11,422 nt of DNA from Syntrophobacterales bacterium (GTDB lineage: Bacteria > Desulfobacterota > Syntrophobacteria > BM002). How positions within the stretch are numbered: position 1 is the stretch's first letter; the number at the start of each line of letters is the position of its first letter. The DNA lies in assembly GCA_030601545.1 (NCBI GenBank), contig JAUVTM010000043.1, positions 1-11,422 on the forward strand. Reading direction: 5' to 3'. Below the pieces are notes generated by a model. The model ran no database searches. It was given only the letters and a program-made list of their open reading frames with translations, and was not told where the DNA came from. Positions 1-5,020 of this stretch are shown here, piece by piece. The translations under genes were made by a program, and so were the position numbers.

Positions 1-636
1 TTAGGGTTTACAGTGACGACCAGGGCTGAATCCATGGTACAAAGCTTCATAACGATCTCTGAATCTGACTCGATTACCAGCGGCTGTCTTTCGGCCAAAC
101 TGGCAGTGAGGCCGATGCAAGATCCAGCTGCGTTTGTTCCCAACATAGAACTTCTCCGGCTTGACAACAGGTAGCGACCACATACCCTTTTTTTCCTTCA
201 GGGCCTGGCGTTGAAGAGCCAGTAGCCGTTTCCAGTAACGTAACTTTGACTGTTTGCGTAACAGGTGGGCATACCCCTGGCGAACCAGTTCACCATTCAC
301 AAAGGTTCCATCTTCGAGAAAAACGTATGCCAGTAACCGCCCATAGTGGTCGCGTTGCTGCTCACTCACCTCCAGGTTTATCCAGCGGCCCTGTACTAGC
401 TTCTTATTGAAAGCTTTAGCCTCATCACCAAAAGGCTCACCCGGCTTGTCTTTGTGCGCAACCTCAGGGGTATTGATACCAAGGTATCGCACCCGTTCGC
501 CTCCTGCGACTACAATGGTATCACCGTCATCCACCCAGCGCACTTTAACAGGCGGCGAATCAGCATCTGCCGCTGGGGAGGCCAACCCGCAGGCGAGTAG
601 AACGAGAGTCAAGGTGAGTGTGAAACGCTTGAGCAT
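1..636 (-). CDS. Secreted thermonuclease (SNase-like) family protein with C-terminal Cys/His tail
   Basis: A 211-residue protein of the staphylococcal nuclease fold, expected to cleave nucleic acid phosphodiester bonds outside the cytoplasm. Residues 1-25 look like a Sec signal peptide (Lys-Arg, a Leu/Thr-rich core, an Ala-rich end). Cys16 sits in Leu-Leu-Ala-Cys, an imperfect lipobox, so a lipoprotein is possible. The nuclease domain covers about residues 30-155: DGDT at 37-40, and Arg50, Glu58 and Arg100 match catalytic Arg35, Glu43 and Arg87 of S. aureus nuclease in spacing. The tail (about 165-211) resembles the Ada-type metal-binding module often fused to bacterial thermonucleases, with His174, Cys178 and Cys209. 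The usual Pro-Cys-x-x-Cys ending reads Pro-Gly-x-x-Cys here, so one expected ligand is missing (Gly206). The ribosome binding site is weak. The stop codon is the first three bases of the window. The family is sure; the substrate is unknown. Confidence 0.9.
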   Translation of the reverse strand: MLKRFTLTLTLVLLACGLASPAADADSPPVKVRWVDDGDTIVVAGGERVRYLGINTPEVAHKDKPGEPFGDEAKAFNKKLVQGRWINLEVSEQQRDHYGRLLAYVFLEDGTFVNGELVRQGYAHLLRKQSKLRYWKRLLALQRQALKEKKGMWSLPVVKPEKFYVGNKRSWILHRPHCQFGRKTAAGNRVRFRDRYEALYHGFSPGRHCKP

Positions 637-668
637 ATTTAGTCACCGTAAAGATGCCGAGCTGTTTT

Positions 669-693
669 GGAGTACTGGAGTACTGGAGTATTG
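669..693. repeat. Octamer tandem repeat GGAGTACT
   Basis: Two exact GGAGTACT units (669-676, 677-684) and a third with one change (GGAGTATT, 685-692). They lie about 35-55 bp upstream of the nuclease start codon. A degenerate copy, TACTGGAGTAATGGAGCATT, sits at 7059-7078 upstream of the carboxylase gene. Confidence 0.85.
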
Positions 694-720
694 GGTTGGC
701 TGAAAATTCCAAATTTTAGG

Positions 721-838
721 GTTTCAGGTGTCGGGTGTCAGGCTTTAAGATGTCGGGGTTCAGGTGTCAGGTGTCAGGTGTCAGGTGTCAGGAAAAAGAA
801 ACATAGAAGCTGAAACCTGAACACTGAAACCTGAAACC
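721..838. repeat. Heptad repeats in inverted arrangement
   Basis: CAGGTGT occurs four times head to tail at 761-788, followed by CAGG. Diverged units lie at 724-742. From 811 to 838 the heptad is TGAAACC or TGAACAC (four units), whose reverse complement (GGTTTCA) reads as the same TTCAGGT/GTCAGGT series. The two arrays therefore face each other and could fold into a long imperfect hairpin. The units are too short, and the spacers absent, for a CRISPR. Confidence 0.8.
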
Positions 839-863
839 TCAGTCTTTGTGATTTGGTATTTGG

Positions 864-1568
864 CTATCTTCGATAGCCGCATTGGCGATCCACCTCCACC
901 ATCATGGTGTTAAGCCGCTCCTCAACCAGCTTTTTGTAGCGCTCCATTTCCTTTTTTGTGGTGTTTGCGGCAATGTGAATCGGGTCACCGATGGCTATGC
1001 AGACCCTAGTCCACGGAAGAGGTAAGATCATTTTGTCCCAGCTGTTTCGCAGGGTGAGGGTGCGGTTGGCTGACCAGATAGCCGGAATGAATGGCGCCCC
1101 GGTGAGCTTGGACAAAACTATCATACCTTTTTGGGCCACGTAGGCTGGACCCCGGGGGCCATCCAAAACCGTAGCACAGGCCTTACCGCCGCTTGTCAAA
1201 TGATGCCGCATCTGCTCCAGAGCTTCCCTGCCCCCCTTGCTGGAGGATCCACGTACCGGAACGACACCAAAGCCTGAGGCATACTGCGCAAGAATCTCCC
1301 CGTCCTTGCTTTGGCTGATCATAATCCTTGGCTGGAGCTTACCGAAAAAGTAAAGGAAATAGACGGCGCCGCGGTGCCACGTGCCCCCAACAATGGGTTG
1401 ATCGGAAAGGAAGTAATCCCGGTAGACCCCTTCATTGAGAATAGTTACCCGGCAGGTACCGAACCACACACGTAGCAGTGGTACCACTATCTTGCGAATG
1501 AAGCGAGCCATTAAGGTCTCGCGGGCAAAGTCTCGTATTCGAAGAGTTCGTCTAACCTTTTGCACCAT
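864..1568 (-). CDS. DUF374 family lysophospholipid acyltransferase-like protein
   Basis: A 234-residue member of the DUF374 branch of the LPLAT acyltransferase superfamily, which includes lipid A-type acyltransferases acting at the inner membrane. Diagnostic segments in order are the Trp64-His65 active-site region, a Ser-Lys-Asp-Gly-Glu box at 87-91, Val-Arg-Gly-Ser-Ser-Ser-Lys-Gly-Gly at 105-113, and Asp-Gly-Pro-Arg-Gly-Pro at 136-141, followed by a TGAPFIPA segment. A basic, hydrophobic N-terminus (residues 20-36) suits membrane association. The 1568 start has AGGA five bases upstream; an internal Met at residue 20 has no good ribosome binding site. The length is typical of the family. The acyl donor and acceptor cannot be told from sequence. 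A promoter candidate lies at 1645-1673, so it may be its own transcription unit. Confidence 0.88.
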   Translation of the reverse strand: MVQKVRRTLRIRDFARETLMARFIRKIVVPLLRVWFGTCRVTILNEGVYRDYFLSDQPIVGGTWHRGAVYFLYFFGKLQPRIMISQSKDGEILAQYASGFGVVPVRGSSSKGGREALEQMRHHLTSGGKACATVLDGPRGPAYVAQKGMIVLSKLTGAPFIPAIWSANRTLTLRNSWDKMILPLPWTRVCIAIGDPIHIAANTTKKEMERYKKLVEERLNTMMVEVDRQCGYRR

Positions 1569-1608
1569 CCGTTCCTACGCTAAGCGACCTCTAACCCATG
1601 GACCACAG

Positions 1609-1639
1609 GGTAGTTACTACCAGGAGGAGTCCCTCCCAG
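1609..1639 (-). promoter_or_regulatory. Palindrome and hairpin in leader of the DUF374 gene
   Basis: Two adjacent symmetric sequences lie between the putative promoter and the start codon. GGTAGTTACTACC (1609-1621) is a 6+6 palindrome around one base. At 1620-1639 the transcript strand folds as GGAGG-GACT-CCTCC, extendable by three wobble or Watson-Crick pairs. Neither is followed by a U-run, so I read them as possible operator or leader structure rather than a terminator. Confidence 0.35.
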
Positions 1640-1644
1640 GGCTG

Positions 1645-1673
1645 AAGCTAACAAAGGTTTGTAGCAGTGTCAA
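1645..1673 (-). promoter_or_regulatory. Sigma-70-like promoter candidate for the DUF374 gene
   Basis: On the minus strand a perfect TTGACA (1668-1673) is followed after 17 bp by TAGCTT (1645-1650), which matches the -10 consensus at only three of six positions. It sits about 80 bp upstream of the acyltransferase start and just past the end of the upstream radical SAM gene. Supported by consensus and spacing only. Confidence 0.4.
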
Positions 1674-1692
1674 ATCGGACGGCTGGCGTAAC

Positions 1693-2760
1693 TCAAACAA
1701 ACGCCTGTCTGTCAAGTGCAGCGCTGAGGCCACCACGTTCCGCCGGCGTGAATCCAAAAGCCTCCCGCCACACATCGTCACTCTCCATACAGAGATAAAC
1801 GCAGAGATCCTTATGGATTCCAAGTAACAACTCGTTCAGGTGAGCATACATTTTTACCCTGAGATCGCGAAAGTAGCGCAGCTTTCCGTCCAAACCTGGG
1901 ATAAACTCTTCATACAGAATCGAGGTGTTTGGGTACCGTTGTTGAATTACAGTCTTTAGCGACGGCATGAACCTAAGGGTGCCCAGACTGATCCAGGCGA
2001 TGCCTTCTGGGTCCACACTAGAGAAAAGGCGATCCACAACCTCTCTGTAACCCTGTTGCCACCCAGGATAAGCCAGAAGTGGATCAAAATGAAAAGCAAC
2101 CCGATAGCCCCACTCTTGGCAACGCTGTGCTGCTTCCAGTCTCTCTGCCAAAGTGGCGGCACCAGCTTCATCTTCGGCGATTACCTGGGGCGGGTTAAGT
2201 GACCAAGCCACAATAGTGTGGCCTCGATGATCCATTTTTTCGAGAAGATCCACCTGGGCAGTCTTGGTTTTCAGTTCGAGAATCGCATTTGGTTGAGCGG
2301 CAAAAAATGGTACTAGATTCTCACTGAGATGAATCAGAGGATCTAAGAGCAGGCTGTCCGTAAACTCACCTGTACCGATACGATGTATGTGCCTACGGGA
2401 ATTGTTAAGATGTTCCGTCAACTGCTGTATGGCGTCGTCCAGATTGGCAAAAAGTCGCACGTTGCTGCTGGCAAAATATGCTTGTAGTATGCAGTAGGTG
2501 CAACCAAGGGAGCATTGAATTCCCAGGTTAAGGATCTGGTAGCCGCAGCAATTGTAAAAGCGGGTACCCGGGCAGGGTTTGATAAACCTTCCTCGAAATT
2601 TCACGATTTCAAGAACGTTTCCATTCTCCCCATCCGCATCTTCTTTGAGCTGGTCAACCCAATCTACGGGTGTGTCCGGTAAGGTTTCCAGGATTTTCTT
2701 TACCAGCGGGCTGTCGGCAACCTCCTTTTCAATAACCAACCTTTCTGGACGATACTTCAT
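1693..2760 (-). CDS. SPL (spore photoproduct lyase)-like radical SAM protein
   Basis: A 355-residue radical SAM protein of the spore photoproduct lyase-like family. The cluster-binding motif CxxxCxxC is Cys83, Cys87, Cys90, just after a Cys-rich stretch (Cys63, Cys71, Cys72). Later segments Gly-Thr-Gly-Glu-Phe-Thr-Asp (129-135), a Lys-Thr-Lys strand, a SLGTLRF segment and a late EEFIPGLDGK segment are typical of this family. B. subtilis SplB carries its hydrogen-donor Cys141 in the segment that seems to align with 127-140 here, and this protein has no Cys there, so it is probably not a true spore photoproduct lyase. Nothing else here suggests sporulation. Its start overlaps the ParB-like stop by 4 bp (ATGA), so the two are translationally coupled. 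The family is well supported; the substrate is unknown. Confidence 0.9.
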   Translation of the reverse strand: MKYRPERLVIEKEVADSPLVKKILETLPDTPVDWVDQLKEDADGENGNVLEIVKFRGRFIKPCPGTRFYNCCGYQILNLGIQCSLGCTYCILQAYFASSNVRLFANLDDAIQQLTEHLNNSRRHIHRIGTGEFTDSLLLDPLIHLSENLVPFFAAQPNAILELKTKTAQVDLLEKMDHRGHTIVAWSLNPPQVIAEDEAGAATLAERLEAAQRCQEWGYRVAFHFDPLLAYPGWQQGYREVVDRLFSSVDPEGIAWISLGTLRFMPSLKTVIQQRYPNTSILYEEFIPGLDGKLRYFRDLRVKMYAHLNELLLGIHKDLCVYLCMESDDVWREAFGFTPAERGGLSAALDRQAFV

Positions 2761-3722
2761 TCGCTTTCCATAACTCTTTTGAACTCAGGCTGATCGGCCA
2801 GTTCAGCCAACTGTCTCAGCCGCGTTGCCAACTCATCGCCGCGCTCGAAGGTACATTCCAAACTCCATCTGGGCCCCTCGAAATAAGGTGGAGGAACCAA
2901 GCGCACTCCAGCTGGCAGTCCAAGTCCACCGACCTCTCTGTCAAATCTCTCTTTGCGGGCGGCAAGCCGGGGAGCCCTTGTAGCCAACAGCTGTTTGCGA
3001 ATCTCCTGAGCTCGTTGCCGTGCCGGCCTTTTGTGGGCCCGCCGCAGATCATTCACCTCTTCACTATCCAGAACCTGTCTCGGGGTAAGATTGTCCCTCT
3101 GTCCTATTTCCACAACCGTCTCCACCAATTCCTCCTGCACACTCACACTGAAGGGAAGCTCTTGAAAAAAGTTGAAGAAGGCGAGACGGTCTCCCTGCTC
3201 CAGGGGTGAAAGAACAAAGCCTATCCGCTCGTGAAGTGTACCCCTAGCTATGGCATCAAGGATGCTTTCCTCCAAGGGTAGCAACTTCTTATACCGACTA
3301 AAAAGCACGGTACTGGGCTCCAGGTTCAGAAGAGGCATGAATTCTTGAATGAGCTGTGCCTGGTCCAAGTGTTGGGCCATCTTGGTGAGAACCAAAGATT
3401 TCTCCACAGGATTTAAATCCCTTTGAGTAACGTTGTCATAGATGGCCATCCGCAAGCACGTGTCAAGTGATGCAGAAGTGGACAAGACTTCACAAGACAA
3501 GGGTTCCAGCCCAAGGTGTTTGCAAACCGCCAAACGACGGCTGCCGCAGACGATTCGCAAAAGTCCATCTCTTTTGCGCTGAAGCAAAGGTTTCTGGATC
3601 AAGCCAACGGTTTGGATGGAGAGGGTTAACTTATCTGGAAGAGGGCCGTAAGTGATCAGGCAGGAGGTGTCATTCCAATCCACCTCATCAAGCTGGATCG
3701 AGTAAGATTCCTTTTCAAGCAT
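2757..3722 (-). CDS. ParB-like protein (ParB/Spo0J N-terminal domain)
   Basis: A 321-residue protein. Residues 25-110 resemble the ParB/sulfiredoxin-fold domain: a Gly-Leu-Ile-Gln-Lys-Pro-Leu segment (40-46), Cys-Gly-Ser-Arg-Arg (59-63) in place of the usual Gly-Glu-Arg-Arg nucleotide box, and Asp-Asn-x-x-Gln-Arg-Asp-Leu-Asn-Pro-x-Glu (96-107) in place of the ENxQRExLNPxE box. The middle (about 110-215) is helical and includes a DAIARGTLHERIGF segment like the ParB site-binding region; the C-terminal third is basic and charged. The reading frame stays open upstream into purC, but I chose 3722 because AGGAG lies seven bases before it and it leaves a 10-bp gap after the purC stop. No ParA accompanies it, and the partner is the SPL-like enzyme, so a regulatory or DNA-associated role fits better than chromosome segregation. 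Confidence 0.82.
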   Translation of the reverse strand: MLEKESYSIQLDEVDWNDTSCLITYGPLPDKLTLSIQTVGLIQKPLLQRKRDGLLRIVCGSRRLAVCKHLGLEPLSCEVLSTSASLDTCLRMAIYDNVTQRDLNPVEKSLVLTKMAQHLDQAQLIQEFMPLLNLEPSTVLFSRYKKLLPLEESILDAIARGTLHERIGFVLSPLEQGDRLAFFNFFQELPFSVSVQEELVETVVEIGQRDNLTPRQVLDSEEVNDLRRAHKRPARQRAQEIRKQLLATRAPRLAARKERFDREVGGLGLPAGVRLVPPPYFEGPRWSLECTFERGDELATRLRQLAELADQPEFKRVMESE

Positions 3723-3732
3723 GATCCCGCTC

Positions 3733-4620
3733 CTAACTCTTGGTGAGACGTTCCAGGGCCTCCAGGTAGCGGGTCCGGGTGTTGCGCACCACTTCGTCAG
3801 GCAATACTGGTGCCGGCGGCGTCCGATCCCAGCCGCACTGATCGAGGTAATCACGCAAATACTGCTTATCGAAGCTCTGCTGGCTCCTGCCGGGCTGATA
3901 GCGATCGGCTGGCCAGAATCTGGACGAATCCGGAGTAAGGATCTCATCGATGAGAGTGAGCTTGCCTCCGACCAGACCGAACTCGAACTTAGTGTCGGCA
4001 ACGATGATGCCTCGCTGGCCGGCCATGGCCGCCCCCTTTTCATAGAGTGCCAAGCTCAGATCACGGAGCTGTTCCGCCAAATCTGTTCCCACCTGATGGC
4101 AGAGGGTGTCGAAGTCGATATTTTCATCGTGACTTCCTTTTTCAGCTTTGGTGGAGGGGGTGAATATGGGCGACTCGAGACGAGCTGATTCCAGCAGCCC
4201 TTCCGCCAGTTTTATGCCACACACCGATCCATCGCTGCGATAGTCTCTCCATCCTGAACCACTAAGATAACCACGAACAATACACTCCACCGGCAAGGGT
4301 TCGGCTTTGGTCACCAGCATGCTCCGGTCTGCAAGCGCCTTAGCATAAGGCTTGCATTGTTCTGGAAAATTTTCTACCTCTGTGGCTACCAGGTGATTTT
4401 CCACCACCTCGGCCAGTGCCCTAAACCAAAAAGAGGAGATGGTGGTTAGAATCCTGCCTTTGTCAGGAATGGCTGTGGGCATTATCACGTCGTAAGCGGA
4501 AATTCGGTCTGTGGCCACAATAAGTAAGTGCTCCCCCAAATCATAGATGTCTCTTACCTTTCCCCGTGCTTTTAGGGGGAGGCCTGGGAAGTCGGTCTCA
4601 AACACTGGAGCTGCCGTCAT
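3733..4620 (-). CDS. purC: Phosphoribosylaminoimidazole-succinocarboxamide synthase (SAICAR synthetase)
   Basis: A 295-residue enzyme of purine synthesis. It joins CAIR and aspartate using ATP to give SAICAR, in the cytoplasm. Landmarks are the N-terminal Gly-Lys-Val-Arg-Asp-Ile-Tyr nucleotide-binding strand (20-26), Ala-Thr-Asp-Arg-Ile-Ser-Ala-Tyr-Asp, Val-Arg-Gly-Tyr-Leu-Ser-Gly-Ser-Gly-Trp, and the Thr-Lys-Ala-Glu...His-Asp-Glu-Asn box. The length fits the roughly 300-residue bacterial form. The frame is open far upstream (to about 5112) through the repeat region, but GGAGG lies six bases before 4620 and homologues begin at this point. It heads a three-gene operon with the ParB-like and SPL-like genes. 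No other purine gene is nearby. Confidence 0.95.
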   Translation of the reverse strand: MTAAPVFETDFPGLPLKARGKVRDIYDLGEHLLIVATDRISAYDVIMPTAIPDKGRILTTISSFWFRALAEVVENHLVATEVENFPEQCKPYAKALADRSMLVTKAEPLPVECIVRGYLSGSGWRDYRSDGSVCGIKLAEGLLESARLESPIFTPSTKAEKGSHDENIDFDTLCHQVGTDLAEQLRDLSLALYEKGAAMAGQRGIIVADTKFEFGLVGGKLTLIDEILTPDSSRFWPADRYQPGRSQQSFDKQYLRDYLDQCGWDRTPPAPVLPDEVVRNTRTRYLEALERLTKS

Positions 4621-4641
4621 ACAATCCTCCAAAGCAGTTTG

Positions 4642-4661
4642 AACCACAGAGTGCACAAAGG
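4642..4661. repeat. Dispersed repeat arm, AACCACA...GCACAAAGG (copy 1)
   Basis: AACCACAGAG then TGCACAAAGG on the plus strand, 22-41 bp upstream of the purC start. It is the shorter, inverted partner of the arm at 4905-4934: both begin AACCACA and end GCACAA-GG, with one internal unit missing here. The motif resembles a repeat seen in many environmental bacterial genomes that reads Asn-His-x-x-His when translated (recalled, not searched). Confidence 0.55.
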
Positions 4662-4676
4662 GATCAAATGCAGGAG

Positions 4677-4707
4677 TTTCCCCATTTTTCAGGACTAATT
4701 GGGGAAA
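4677..4707. repeat. 8-bp inverted repeat upstream of purC
   Basis: TTTCCCCA (4677-4684) and TGGGGAAA (4700-4707) form a perfect 8-bp stem with a 15-base loop, between the MITE-like element and purC. No U-run follows on the transcribed strand. It could be a leader hairpin or a leftover repeat arm. No known riboswitch was recognised. Confidence 0.5.
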
Positions 4708-4713
4708 AGCCAT

Positions 4714-4872
4714 GGTCAAGGGGGAGGCTGCGCAACAACGAGCACCTGAGCCACCTCTCCTTCCACTCTTAGCCGCGCAAAGGCCAGCATGAAGATTTGA
4801 TGCTTTCTCAAAAGATACACTGCCATAAATGGCGCGAATCGTGCTCGTGGTGGAGTAGCCTCCCCCTTGACC
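4714..4872. mobile_element. MITE-like element with 32-bp terminal inverted repeats
   Basis: A 159-bp segment bounded by perfect 16-bp inverted repeats, GGTCAAGGGGGAGGCT at 4714-4729 and its complement at 4857-4872. Symmetry continues inward: after an 8-base partly matching spacer both arms carry ACGAGCAC (4738-4745 and complement 4841-4848), so 28 of 32 arm positions pair. The trinucleotide CAT directly flanks both ends (4711-4713, 4873-4875), consistent with a 3-bp target duplication, though three bases can match by chance. The interior is about 95 bp with no credible gene. This fits a miniature element moved by a transposase encoded elsewhere; the parent insertion sequence was not identified. 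It lies between the pycB-like terminator and purC. Confidence 0.62.
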
Positions 4873-4904
4873 CATTTTGTGCCAGATCAACTTTTCATCT
4901 AATT

Positions 4905-4934
4905 CCTTGTGCTCTTCGTGATCTTTGTGGTTAA
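4905..4934. repeat. Dispersed repeat arm (copy 2, inverted)
   Basis: Read on the minus strand this is AACCACAAAG, ATCACGAA, GAGCACAAGG, a short stretch that translates as Asn-His-Lys-Asp-His-Glu-Glu-His-Lys. It faces the copy at 4642-4661, and the pair encloses the MITE-like element, giving a nested palindrome of about 293 bp. Confidence 0.6.
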
Positions 4935-4969
4935 AAGTCTCTTCCGAGATAGGTTGCATAAATTTAGAA

Positions 4970-4999
4970 AGGGGCGAACCCAATCGGGAGTCCGCCCCT
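4970..4999 (-). terminator. Hairpin terminator after the pyruvate carboxylase subunit
   Basis: On the transcript strand AGGGGCG (4993-4999) pairs with CGCCCCT (4970-4976), and an inner CCC-GATT-GGG stem stacks inside. The descending side runs into TTTCTAAATTT, a short interrupted U-rich tail. It starts 21 bp beyond the carboxylase stop codon, so it fits a Rho-independent terminator of moderate strength. Confidence 0.7.
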
Positions 5000-5020
5000 G
5001 CAGAATGGCTATAGGAGCTT

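Larger units (their letters stand above)
661..863. repeat. Composite AT-rich intergenic repeat (copy A)
   Basis: This gap between the acyltransferase stop and the nuclease start holds no gene. It consists of stacked short repeats: octamers at 669-693, an A/T-rich AAATTCCAA block near 704-712, heptads at 721-838, and a TTTGTGATTTGG block at 845-856. The first, second and last of these recur in the same order in the gap at 7055-7300, so the two gaps appear to hold members of one dispersed repeat family. Confidence 0.6.

Noticed and set aside
761..838. CRISPR array
   Set aside because: Repeat units are 7 bp, contiguous and without spacers, and no cas genes are present.
3723..4043. Possible 107-residue N-terminal extension of the ParB-like protein
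   Set aside because: It is antiparallel-free but lies wholly inside purC in another frame, is Ser/Arg-rich shadow sequence, and the start at 3722 has a good AGGAG.
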